This document shows positions 1 to 5,365 of a DNA stretch of 5,365 bases, in pieces; positions within the stretch are counted from its first letter, which is position 1, and each line of letters begins with the position of its first letter. The notes beneath the pieces are model-generated. The model was not told the origin of the DNA. It was given only the letters and a program-made list of their open reading frames with translations, and made no database searches. Position numbers and translations under genes: made by a program. The stretch comes from Alphaproteobacteria bacterium (GTDB lineage Bacteria > Pseudomonadota > Alphaproteobacteria > Sphingomonadales > Emcibacteraceae), in contig JAUILB010000214.1 in the NCBI GenBank assembly GCA_030432815.1, forward strand, positions 1 to 5,365, in the 5' to 3' direction.

Positions 1-1
1 T

Positions 2-1348
2 GAAGCATCGGTTGCTGACGGGGCCGGCGCGAACTTTAAGGATCGCTGGCGGCCAAACAGGTCAACAATTGATGACCTGACACCAAACACACCGGTATTT
101 GTATCAAGTTTTGAAAGACCCGCAGAACTGCATCTTGCCAATACGGCGGCACTCCGTGCAGCTGGTCTTGAAAATGAAGTCCTTGAAGGTATGGTAACAA
201 ACGAAGATGGCACACCAACCGGCCTTATTGAAAAAGGATCACCCGCTATTGAACGTATCCGCGCTGTGATTACTCCAAAATCACGGGAAAGGATTATGAA
301 TGAAATAAGGGCTACACTGAAAAGAATGAGGGAAAATGGCATCGTTGATGTACATGACATTACCCACGGTGAATATCCTGAATATTATGCCGAACTTCAG
401 AATGCCGGTGAACTGACCACCCGTATCTGGATGCGGGCTGATCTTGCCCGTGCCAAGGAATTCAATGATAACGGTATTAAGATGGGTACCCATCCTGTAA
501 CAGGTGAAGAAGATCATTATCTACGTTGGGGTGCCTATAAAGGATATATCGATGGCATTATGGGTAACCATAGTGCGCTCTTTTTTGAACCTTATAATGA
601 CCGTCCTGACTATGCCGGTCGATACCGCCATCACACCAGTGATCACCCGGAATATGAAACCGAAAATATGGAAAAAATGTACGGCTACCTTCTTGAAGCC
701 CATAAAGGCGGCTTTAAAGCCAACGTTCATGCGATCGGGACCAAGGGTGTCGCGCTGATGCTTGATACATATGAGCGTCTGCAAAACGATGTGGGCGGAT
801 CGCTTGAAGGATACCGTGTTATTCATAATCAGGTCGTTCGGCCCCAGGATTTCCCCCGCTTTAATCAACTGGGCGTGATCGCGGAAATAAACCCTTATCA
901 TTTATCTGATGATATGCGCTGGATGGAAGAACGCATCGGTTATGAACGCTCAAAAGGGGCTTATGCTTTTAATTCGCTTCTTTCGAACGGCTCAACTCTG
1001 GTGTTCGGGTCTGACTGGCCGGGTACAAACGCTGCAGAATATTACAACCATCCGAAATATCTGATCAATGCGGCAGTGAACCGGACAACTTTGCAGGGCA
1101 CCCCCGAAGGGGGATGGTTCCCGGAAGAAAAAATTGATGTCGCCGCCAGTATTGAAGCCTATACCATCAATGGGGCCAATGCCACATTTGAGGGTCACGT
1201 ACGTGGTTCCATCAAGGAAGGCAAATATGCCGACCTTGTGATTGTTGACCGTAATCTGTTTAACATTCCCCCGGAAGACCTGATCAACATGGAAATTGAT
1301 CTGACCATGGTGAATGGAGAAGTTGTCTACGAACGGGTAGAAAACTAA
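2..1348 (+). CDS. YtcJ-like amidohydrolase (Amidohydro_3 family), 5' end outside window
   Basis: The reading frame is open from the window edge and ends in tandem TAA TAA, giving 448 visible residues. YtcJ-like enzymes are usually about 540-600 residues, so roughly the first 100-150, including the HxH metal motif and any signal peptide, lie outside the window. Family landmarks in order: a LTPNTPVFV...LANTAALRAAGL block near the left edge; GIVDVHD (usual form GVTSVHD); the lysine of KGYIDGIMGNHSALFFEPY (codon 539-541); NVHAIG with its histidine at 728-730; VIHNQ with its histidine at 824-826; GSDWPG with the aspartate at 1013-1015; and a C-terminal GSIKEGKYADLVIVD beta-sandwich segment. These enzymes are metal-dependent hydrolases of amides or related C-N bonds; the substrate here cannot be read. 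Two conserved spots are altered: the usual IEH is VIH, and the usual HAIGDRA is HAIGTKG. It converges on the amidohydrolase at 1400-2683. Family assignment is firm, substrate unknown. Confidence 0.93.
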   Translation, partial: EASVADGAGANFKDRWRPNRSTIDDLTPNTPVFVSSFERPAELHLANTAALRAAGLENEVLEGMVTNEDGTPTGLIEKGSPAIERIRAVITPKSRERIMNEIRATLKRMRENGIVDVHDITHGEYPEYYAELQNAGELTTRIWMRADLARAKEFNDNGIKMGTHPVTGEEDHYLRWGAYKGYIDGIMGNHSALFFEPYNDRPDYAGRYRHHTSDHPEYETENMEKMYGYLLEAHKGGFKANVHAIGTKGVALMLDTYERLQNDVGGSLEGYRVIHNQVVRPQDFPRFNQLGVIAEINPYHLSDDMRWMEERIGYERSKGAYAFNSLLSNGSTLVFGSDWPGTNAAEYYNHPKYLINAAVNRTTLQGTPEGGWFPEEKIDVAASIEAYTINGANATFEGHVRGSIKEGKYADLVIVDRNLFNIPPEDLINMEIDLTMVNGEVVYERVEN

Positions 1349-1368
1349 TAACCAATTGAAATGTTTAG

Positions 1369-1398
1369 AAAACAGGCGGAGACTACTTCGCCTGTTTT
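1369..1398. terminator. Shared rho-independent terminator between convergent genes
   Basis: The arms at 1369-1381 and 1386-1398 form a 13-bp stem (AAAACAGGCGGAG against CTTCGCCTGTTTT, one G-U pair) around a 4-base loop, ACTA. On the + strand a run of seven T (1395-1401) closes the structure, giving a classic intrinsic terminator 20 bases after the amidohydrolase stop. On the - strand the same hairpin directly follows the stop codon of the 1400-2683 gene, with a four-T run, so it probably works in both directions, more strongly on +. Confidence 0.88.
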
Positions 1399-1399
1399 T

Positions 1400-2683
1400 T
1401 TATGGTGCTCTATAAATTTCACCATCAATCATGATCATTTGGGGCCCTGACAACACATCAAGATCCTCTAGCGGGTTTCCGTCCACGGCGATAAGGTCGG
1501 CCAGGTAACCGGTCTTAACCTGCCCCAGCGGTTCTTGCTGGTTCATCAGATCCGCCGCGACAATGGTTGCTGCCTGTATCGTCTTTAGCATTGAAAGACC
1601 ATATTCGTTCAGCAGCTTTAATTCACGAAGATTGGTACCGTGCGTATAGGGACCAACGTCGCTGCCGTTACAGATTATAACGCCCGCTTCAATAGCTGAC
1701 GTCATGGCGGCATGTTTTCTTGCAACACTTGCAGGCATTTGATCCTCGCCTTTTTTCCAGCCCGCATATTCAGCATTTGCTTCCGTGACGGCCAATGTGG
1801 GACAAAAGACAACATTATGATCACGCATCAGTTCAAATATTTCACGCGTGCCGAAGTCACCATGTTCAATCGACTGTACCCCGGCCAGAGTTGCACGGCG
1901 CATACCCTCCGCTGTTGCAGAATGGACAACGACTTCACGGCCGCTGCTGTTTGCAGTTTCAACGATCAGTTTTAATTCATCAAGGCTAAAAGTTGGCTGA
2001 GCACCACCATGTGGTCCCCAGCGATAATCGGCATAAACTTTTACGATATCCGCCCCTTTACCCATTTGGTCCCGGGTCACACGGATAAGGTCGTTACCAT
2101 CAGCAGGTTCTGCCCCGAGGTTCAGATTATGGGCAAGGTCAAACCCTTTGGGGCCATAACTGCCCGTCGCGACAATCGCAGGGCCGGCAACAATCAACCG
2201 CGGGCCGGGAATGATCCCTTTTTTTAAAGTCCTCTTTAAACCTACATCAGCGTAACCAGCCCCTTCGCTTCCCAAATCACGAAGAGACGTGAAACCCGCA
2301 TCAAGCGTGGCTTTCAGGTGGTTTACGCCTCTGGCAACCCGCTCGGCACGACTTTCAAGAAGCACCTGATCATTCCAGCTCGTTTCATTATAGGGATGAA
2401 GCAATATATGGCTATGAGCATCAATAAGGCCGGGCATGAGCGTTAACCCATCAAGATCAATTATTTCAAATTCCTCCATTGCGATATTATGGTTTTGCCT
2501 AAGATCACTTTCCGGGCCAATTGCCATGATCTTATTGCCGCTGACAAGAACGGCTTGTCCCGACATCAATTCACCCGTTTCAACATCAAGGATCTGCGCG
2601 GGTTTTAATAGTTTATAATCCGCCGCCATAGTTGTCTGAGCGCATAAAAATCCGATCAATATATATTGGATAAATGCTTTCAT
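1400..2683 (-). CDS. Secreted imidazolonepropionase/Xaa-Pro dipeptidase-like amidohydrolase
   Basis: A complete 427-residue protein of the COG1228-type amidohydrolase group, which includes imidazolonepropionase and the amidohydrolase-type Xaa-Pro and Xaa-Lys/Arg carboxypeptidases. Residues 1-20 look like a Sec signal peptide: a Lys at position 2, a hydrophobic core, and likely cleavage after TTMA-20 before ADYK, so the enzyme probably acts in the periplasm or outside the cell. The full binuclear-metal set is visible: H90 and H92 in DAHSH, K215 in DIVKVYADY (candidate carboxylated lysine), H254 in VVVHSAT, H274 in SIEHGDF and D342 in GSDVG. A C-terminal GYLADLIAVDGNPLEDL strand completes the composite beta-sandwich. 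The start is fixed by an in-frame TAA immediately upstream and a GGGAGG site six bases before ATG. The exported, peptide-type set fits a dipeptidase or similar hydrolase better than cytosolic HutI; no hut neighbours are present. Divergent from the NhaC-type gene, convergent with the gene on its other side. Fold and active site are clear, substrate is inferred. Confidence 0.95.
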   Translation of the reverse strand: MKAFIQYILIGFLCAQTTMAADYKLLKPAQILDVETGELMSGQAVLVSGNKIMAIGPESDLRQNHNIAMEEFEIIDLDGLTLMPGLIDAHSHILLHPYNETSWNDQVLLESRAERVARGVNHLKATLDAGFTSLRDLGSEGAGYADVGLKRTLKKGIIPGPRLIVAGPAIVATGSYGPKGFDLAHNLNLGAEPADGNDLIRVTRDQMGKGADIVKVYADYRWGPHGGAQPTFSLDELKLIVETANSSGREVVVHSATAEGMRRATLAGVQSIEHGDFGTREIFELMRDHNVVFCPTLAVTEANAEYAGWKKGEDQMPASVARKHAAMTSAIEAGVIICNGSDVGPYTHGTNLRELKLLNEYGLSMLKTIQAATIVAADLMNQQEPLGQVKTGYLADLIAVDGNPLEDLDVLSGPQMIMIDGEIYRAP

Positions 2684-2689
2684 TTATAT

Positions 2690-2695
2690 CCTCCC
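2690..2695 (-). promoter_or_regulatory. Ribosome binding site of the secreted amidohydrolase
   Basis: On the - strand the sequence reads GGGAGG, then six bases, then ATG. This is a near-ideal Shine-Dalgarno sequence at good spacing, and together with the upstream in-frame stop it settles the start. Confidence 0.85.
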
Positions 2696-2705
2696 ATAAG
2701 AACAC

Positions 2706-2738
2706 TTGCTTTTACAAAAGTTCCTCAGCATACTTCAA
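2706..2738. promoter_or_regulatory. Possible overlapping divergent promoters
   Basis: The 93-base spacer between the two divergent genes must hold both promoters. Best matches by eye: on +, TTGCTT (2706-2711), 17 bases, CATACT (2729-2734) toward the transporter; on -, TTGAAG (2733-2738), 16 bases, TGTAAA (2711-2716) toward the amidohydrolase. Each hexamer matches the sigma-70 consensus at only three to four of six positions. The two overlap face to face, so polymerase or one regulator at this point would affect both genes. A short palindrome, CTTTT-AC-AAAAG (2709-2720), sits within them and could be an operator, but it is AT-rich and may be chance. Confidence 0.3.
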
Positions 2739-2764
2739 AAAAATAAAATTACGAAAAAAAATAT

Positions 2765-2770
2765 AGAGGG
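2765..2770 (+). promoter_or_regulatory. Ribosome binding site of the NhaC-type transporter
   Basis: AGAGGG lies six bases before the ATG at 2777. An in-frame TAA occupies 2774-2776, directly before the ATG, so no longer form is possible. Confidence 0.75.
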
Positions 2771-2776
2771 CAGTAA

Positions 2777-4156
2777 ATGGGTTGGCTTACCATATTACCA
2801 CAAATCGTAGCGATCGGGATTGTTTTATGGCGAAAGGAAGTAATTCTGGCATTAGTTGCCGGTATATTTACATCTGAACTTTTGCTGCTTGTTAATATGG
2901 GGGCTTCAAATTCCATACTTGCCCCGCTGGAAACCATCGAAAGGGTCGTGGGCGTATTTGAAAGCCCCGGCAACACACGGGTTCTGATGTTTTCCCTGAT
3001 TATCGGCTGTCTTATTGCCTATCTTCGCCATTCTGGCGGCGTGACGGCACTCGTGGAATTTATGATCAATAAGGGCGTTACCAAAACCAAGAAACAGGCC
3101 GGCCTGCTTACATTTTTTACCGGTATCGTGCTTTTTGTGGAAAGTAATCTTAGCGTTATTACCGCGGGCATTCTTTCCAGAGGCATATTTGACAAATTCG
3201 GTATGAGCCGGGAACGGCTTGCCTATGTTATTGACAGTACAAGTGCGCCCGTCTGTATTTTATTACTGATCAATGGCTGGGGTGCTGTTGTCTTGGCCAA
3301 CTTGAACCAGGCTGGCCTTGAAAATGCCGAAGCCACGGTTGTCGGTACTATTTTCTATAATTTTTATGCCTGGATTGCCCTTGCAATCGTCCTTTATACG
3401 ATCCTATCAGATAAACTGCATGGTCCACTAAAAGAATGTGACGCCAGAAAACAGGAAGAAGTGGCAGAACACCCCGCGCCGGAATTTCCAGCTTCAAAGG
3501 CGCGCTATATGGTCGTGCCTCTGCTTTCACTGATCGGCTTGATTTTTGTATTTATGTACTGGACCGGGGACGGTGTTATCCGTCAGGGTGATGGCTCACA
3601 ATCAATTCTTTATGCAACAATACTTTCCTGCCTGGTCGCCTATATCATGATGTTATCAAGTGGTCGGTTCAGTCATGTTCAACTTGTTAAAATCGGTTTT
3701 GAGGGAATGAATGAACTTTTACAGCTAGTCACCATTGTGCTGCTTTCATTGGCTTTGGGGGCAAGCCTGCGTGATCTTGGAACCGGTGCTTTTGTTGCCG
3801 GACTTGCCGGTGATAATCTGCCCCTGATTATGATTGTTCCCATGCTGTTTCTCGCATCATCCCTGATGGCTTTTACCACCGGAACATCATGGGGCACATT
3901 TGCCCTGATGATCCCTATTGGCGTCCCGCTTATTCAGATGCTAGGCTTGCCGCCTGCATTTGTCATATCGGCGATACTTGGCGGTGGCGTATTTGGTGAT
4001 CACTGTTCCCCTATTTCAGATACAACCGTTATTTCATCGGTAGCATCAGGCTGTGATCTCCTGGATCATGTCCGCACACAACTTCCCTATGCACTTGTCG
4101 GTGGTGTCATAACATTTATTGTTTATATCATCGTGGGATTGTTTGTGCTTCCCTGA
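2777..4156 (+). CDS. NhaC-family Na+/H+ antiporter-type membrane transporter
   Basis: A complete 459-residue polytopic inner-membrane protein, the usual length for NhaC-type antiporters. Roughly ten to twelve hydrophobic segments are visible, for example around residues 5-18, 22-40, 68-83, 110-132, 155-175, 190-210, 245-261, 277-293, 315-330, 346-366, 373-388, 393-406 and 436-458, with a charged cytosol-like loop at 212-243. Family signatures: ESNLS at 122-126, DSTSAPVC at 153-160, TGTSWGTF at 368-375 and GDHCSPISDTT at 407-417; the last is the hallmark of this superfamily and probably lies in the ion path. Members exchange Na+ and H+, and some relatives couple these ions to organic acids (MleN-type malate/lactate exchange). 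Divergent placement next to an exported amidohydrolase makes transport of an organic product imaginable, but the sequence does not decide this. I give no symbol because paralogues in this family differ in substrate. Confidence 0.93.
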   Translation: MGWLTILPQIVAIGIVLWRKEVILALVAGIFTSELLLLVNMGASNSILAPLETIERVVGVFESPGNTRVLMFSLIIGCLIAYLRHSGGVTALVEFMINKGVTKTKKQAGLLTFFTGIVLFVESNLSVITAGILSRGIFDKFGMSRERLAYVIDSTSAPVCILLLINGWGAVVLANLNQAGLENAEATVVGTIFYNFYAWIALAIVLYTILSDKLHGPLKECDARKQEEVAEHPAPEFPASKARYMVVPLLSLIGLIFVFMYWTGDGVIRQGDGSQSILYATILSCLVAYIMMLSSGRFSHVQLVKIGFEGMNELLQLVTIVLLSLALGASLRDLGTGAFVAGLAGDNLPLIMIVPMLFLASSLMAFTTGTSWGTFALMIPIGVPLIQMLGLPPAFVISAILGGGVFGDHCSPISDTTVISSVASGCDLLDHVRTQLPYALVGGVITFIVYIIVGLFVLP

Positions 4157-4175
4157 CGGAACAGCCCACTTTTTT

Positions 4176-4212
4176 GCCAAACCAAAAGTTGCCTTTTTAT
4201 CATTAATTTGGC
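4176..4212 (+). terminator. Weak candidate terminator after the transporter gene
   Basis: An outer stem GCCAAA/TTTGGC (4176-4181 with 4207-4212) encloses a small hairpin AAAAG-TTGC-CTTTT (4184-4197) followed by a short T-run. The arms are short and AT-rich and there is no strong U-tract after the outer stem, so termination here is only a possibility. No better hairpin was found close behind the stop. Confidence 0.22.
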
Positions 4213-4218
4213 TTAATA

Positions 4219-4240
4219 AATTAACCAAAAAAATTAACCA
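4219..4240 (+). repeat. Tandem direct repeat AATTAACCA
   Basis: Two identical 9-base copies at 4219-4227 and 4232-4240 with start-to-start spacing of 13 bases, separated by an A-run. They resemble paired half-sites of a dimeric regulator, but the spacing is not a helical turn and the AT-rich context weakens the case. Confidence 0.4.
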
Positions 4241-4328
4241 TAATTGGTGTTTTTCCGATTCTTTTTAAAGTTGTCTGACATGATATGTTATTACACCTCT
4301 TATTTTCCCTTTCTTTATAATAACTTAG

Positions 4329-4341
4329 AACAACGGTTGTT
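4329..4341. repeat. Perfect 13-base palindrome AACAACGGTTGTT
   Basis: Arms AACAAC and GTTGTT pair perfectly around a single central G. The single-base centre makes it a poor RNA hairpin but a good shape for a dimeric operator. It lies about 20 bases upstream of a TATAGT (4361-4366) that could be a -10 element of the PAS gene, and its right arm overlaps a possible -35, TTGTTT (4337-4342). Confidence 0.35.
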
Positions 4342-4366
4342 TTTATAAATAATCTTTTAATATAGT
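4337..4366 (+). promoter_or_regulatory. Possible promoter of the PAS-domain gene
   Basis: TTGTTT (4337-4342), 18 bases, then TATAGT (4361-4366), which matches the -10 consensus at five of six positions. Transcription would start near 4373, leaving a leader of about 85 bases. A second -10-like TATGAT lies at 4405-4410 without a well-placed -35. Low certainty because the whole spacer is AT-rich. Confidence 0.25.
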
Positions 4367-4421
4367 TAATGTTAAAGTTGTCCCGCTGATTTTGGTCAGA
4401 ACTTTATGATCAAATTCAAAC

Positions 4422-4443
4422 GGTTAAGTAAAACAGGTTAAGT
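4422..4443 (+). repeat. Direct repeat GGTTAAGT just before the PAS-gene start
   Basis: Two exact 8-base copies at 4422-4429 and 4436-4443, with starts 14 bases apart. The second copy also forms the left arm of a near-palindrome, TTAAGT-GGT-ACTTTAA (4438-4454, one unpaired T), ending just before the ATG at 4457. The only Shine-Dalgarno-like bases for that gene, AAGTGG (4440-4445), lie inside it. A protein or fold acting here could control translation or transcription of the PAS gene. Confidence 0.45.
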
Positions 4444-4456
4444 GGTACTTTAAAAT

Positions 4457-5365
4457 ATGAGCGCAGTAGAAAATTTGGAACAAGAACGTCGCATAACATT
4501 TTGTTTGTATGAACATTGGGAAAAACTAGCGAGTGATGGCAGCCTACCCGCTCTGAAAAACATGAGACGAGAACAAATTGCGCCGTTCAAGAATAACCTT
4601 ACCCTTCTTGATCTGCGTGAAAATGTAGACGAGCCAACTTTTCAGGTGATCGGTTCTGCCCTACAGGAAGACCTGGAAGAGGACTTAACACACAAACAGG
4701 TAAATGAAGTACCCCGCCGGACCATGCTTAGCCGTGTTGTCGATCATTATCGTGAAGTCCTGGCCAATCGCGTACCGATTGCATTTGAGGCGGAGTTTGT
4801 AAATACTGAGGGAGAAAATGCGTTATATCGGGGCATCCTTCTACCCTTCAGTGACGATAAGGAAAACATCAATTTCATCCTTGGTGGTGTACGTTGGATC
4901 CTTGAAAAGGATCTTACCCTTGATGATACAAAGCCAACTATTGAAGAACTTATGAAAACTATTGCTGCCGGTAAAAGCGACAATGCAGAAATTGAAGACG
5001 ATATCGCGGCAATACAGGATAATGATCCCGAAGAAATGGCAGAAACAGAAATGGAGCCTGCAGCAGAAACGAATGAGGCCCATGATGAATTTACCGACGA
5101 CGAAAATAATGTTGTCTTGGACGAAGATCACGATACCGGGGAAGTAGAGGAAGAAATAATTGATGAAACCGGTGATCATGATATTTTTGCGGATCAAGCG
5201 TTTGATGAAGATAATATCATTGATGAACCGTTTACTGATGATAATCTTGATGAAGGTATAGTTGAGCCGGATGCCGCTGCAGAACATATTCCTTTGATTA
5301 AAAAGGAATTCCTTCCGGAACCGGAGCAGGACGAAATGTCCGAAGAACCGGAACTGTCAGAATTA
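4457..5365 (+). CDS. PAS_5-like domain protein with long acidic tail, 3' end outside window
   Basis: The frame runs from ATG at 4457 to the window edge without a stop (303 residues visible). The start is supported by an in-frame TAA at 4451-4453; the ribosome site is weak (AAGTGG, 11 bases upstream). Residues about 15-147 resemble the PAS_5 family (PF07310): LYEHWEKL near 17-24, a LPALKNMRREQIAPF stretch at 30-44, then VIGSALQEDL, RRTMLSRVVDHYREVL at 87-102, and a closing pair RGILLPFSDD and NFILGGVRW. PAS_5 proteins are small alphaproteobacterial PAS-fold proteins of mostly unknown ligand. No kinase, GGDEF or helix-turn-helix domain is visible before the edge, and there is no signal peptide or membrane segment. 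From about residue 171 the chain becomes low-complexity and very acidic: about 53 Asp/Glu against 3 Lys and no Arg in 133 residues. It may be a cytosolic sensor or scaffold with a disordered tail; a further domain beyond the edge is possible. Confidence 0.85.
   Translation, partial: MSAVENLEQERRITFCLYEHWEKLASDGSLPALKNMRREQIAPFKNNLTLLDLRENVDEPTFQVIGSALQEDLEEDLTHKQVNEVPRRTMLSRVVDHYREVLANRVPIAFEAEFVNTEGENALYRGILLPFSDDKENINFILGGVRWILEKDLTLDDTKPTIEELMKTIAAGKSDNAEIEDDIAAIQDNDPEEMAETEMEPAAETNEAHDEFTDDENNVVLDEDHDTGEVEEEIIDETGDHDIFADQAFDEDNIIDEPFTDDNLDEGIVEPDAAAEHIPLIKKEFLPEPEQDEMSEEPELSEL
5160..5254 (+). repeat. In-frame repeat TTGATGAA within the acidic tail
   Basis: TTGATGAA occurs at 5160-5167, 5202-5209, 5220-5227 and 5247-5254. 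The spacings (42, 18 and 27 bases) are all multiples of three, and each copy encodes a hydrophobic residue followed by Asp-Glu (IIDE, FDE, IIDE, LDE). This gives the tail a loose hydrophobic-acidic-acidic pattern, as in short linear binding motifs or a degenerate repeat. It may also simply reflect composition. Confidence 0.4.

Larger units (their letters stand above)
4185..4382 (+). repeat. Dispersed direct repeat AAAGTTGYC, three copies
   Basis: Copies are AAAGTTGCC at 4185-4193, AAAGTTGTC at 4267-4275 and AAAGTTGTC at 4374-4382. The last two share an 11-base identity, TTAAAGTTGTC (4265-4275 and 4372-4382), and each is followed four or five bases later by TGAT. They lie 82 and 107 bases apart in the same orientation. 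They could be regulator sites or remnants of a local duplication; with this base composition chance is not excluded. Confidence 0.4.
4157..4456. other. AT-rich intergenic region with short repeats, no gene seen
   Basis: These 300 bases lie between the transporter stop and the PAS-protein start. No open frame here looks protein-like on either strand, and no tRNA or recognised RNA fold was found. The segment is strongly AT-rich with eleven TTAA tetramers (starting at 4203, 4213, 4221, 4234, 4265, 4357, 4366, 4372, 4424, 4438 and 4450). It holds three copies of AAAGTTG, a perfect 13-base palindrome and two sets of closely spaced direct repeats, listed separately. It must contain the end of the transporter transcript and the promoter of the PAS gene, and it is long enough to hold a small RNA, for which there is no direct evidence. 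Confidence 0.7.

Noticed and set aside
521..901. A 126-residue - strand frame within the first amidohydrolase
   Set aside because: It is antisense to well-conserved motifs of the Amidohydro_3 protein and has no family resemblance of its own.
191..1348. ATG at 191 as the true start of the first amidohydrolase
   Set aside because: The same frame is open to the window edge and the upstream residues match the family (TPNTPVFV...LANTAALRAAGL), so the ATG is internal.
1400..2683. Assignment as HutI imidazolonepropionase
   Set aside because: A clear signal peptide, the KVYADY lysine typical of the peptidase-like branch, and the absence of hut genes argue against a cytosolic histidine-degradation enzyme.
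2740..2763. Poly-A-rich stretch in the divergent spacer as a terminator or UP element
   Set aside because: There is no hairpin next to it, and it lies downstream of the candidate promoter for the transporter; most likely AT-rich leader sequence.
4046..4228. A 60-residue - strand frame reaching into the spacer
   Set aside because: Most of it is antisense to the conserved C-terminus of the transporter, and its product shows no recognisable features.
4157..4456. CtrA binding sites, suggested by eleven TTAA tetramers
   Set aside because: No pair has the canonical TTAA-N7-TTAA spacing; observed gaps between neighbours include 2, 4, 5, 6, 8, 9 and 10 bases. TTAA is also favoured by the AT-rich composition.
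4841..5287. A 148-residue hydrophobic reading frame on the - strand, looking like a membrane protein
   Set aside because: It lies antisense to the acidic tail; the complement of GAA/GAT-rich codons naturally reads as Phe, Ile and Val. It has no ribosome site of note, and the + strand frame has a recognisable domain.

Overview
The window carries four protein-coding genes and no RNA gene, mobile element or CRISPR array that I could see. Moderate GC in the coding parts, very AT-rich spacers, and a PAS_5-like protein (a family found mainly in Alphaproteobacteria) suggest an alphaproteobacterium, perhaps marine. That placement is an inference from gene content, not from a marker gene.

Layout. (1) Positions 2-1348, + strand: the C-terminal ~448 residues of a YtcJ/Amidohydro_3-type metal-dependent amidohydrolase, cut by the left window edge. 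(2) Positions 1369-1398: a strong hairpin that serves as a shared, probably bidirectional, terminator for two convergent genes. (3) Positions 1400-2683, - strand: a second, only distantly related amidohydrolase of the imidazolonepropionase/Xaa-Pro dipeptidase-like group, complete and with an N-terminal signal peptide. (4) Positions 2684-2776: a short divergent promoter region. (5) Positions 2777-4156, + strand: a complete NhaC-family Na+/H+ antiporter-type membrane protein. (6) Positions 4157-4456: a 300-base AT-rich gap holding several short direct and inverted repeats but no convincing gene. (7) Position 4457 to the right edge, + strand: a PAS_5-like sensor or regulatory protein with a long, extremely acidic C-terminal tail, cut by the window edge.

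How the genes may work together. The exported amidohydrolase and the NhaC-type transporter are divergently transcribed from one 93-base spacer, and a second amidohydrolase converges on the first. This is compatible with a small peptide- or amide-scavenging locus: periplasmic hydrolysis plus ion-coupled transport. The link is inferred from position only. The PAS_5 gene is separated by a long spacer and is probably an independent unit. I see no clear evidence of a wholly new system. The most unusual elements are the acidic tail of the PAS_5 protein and the repeat-rich leader in front of it.
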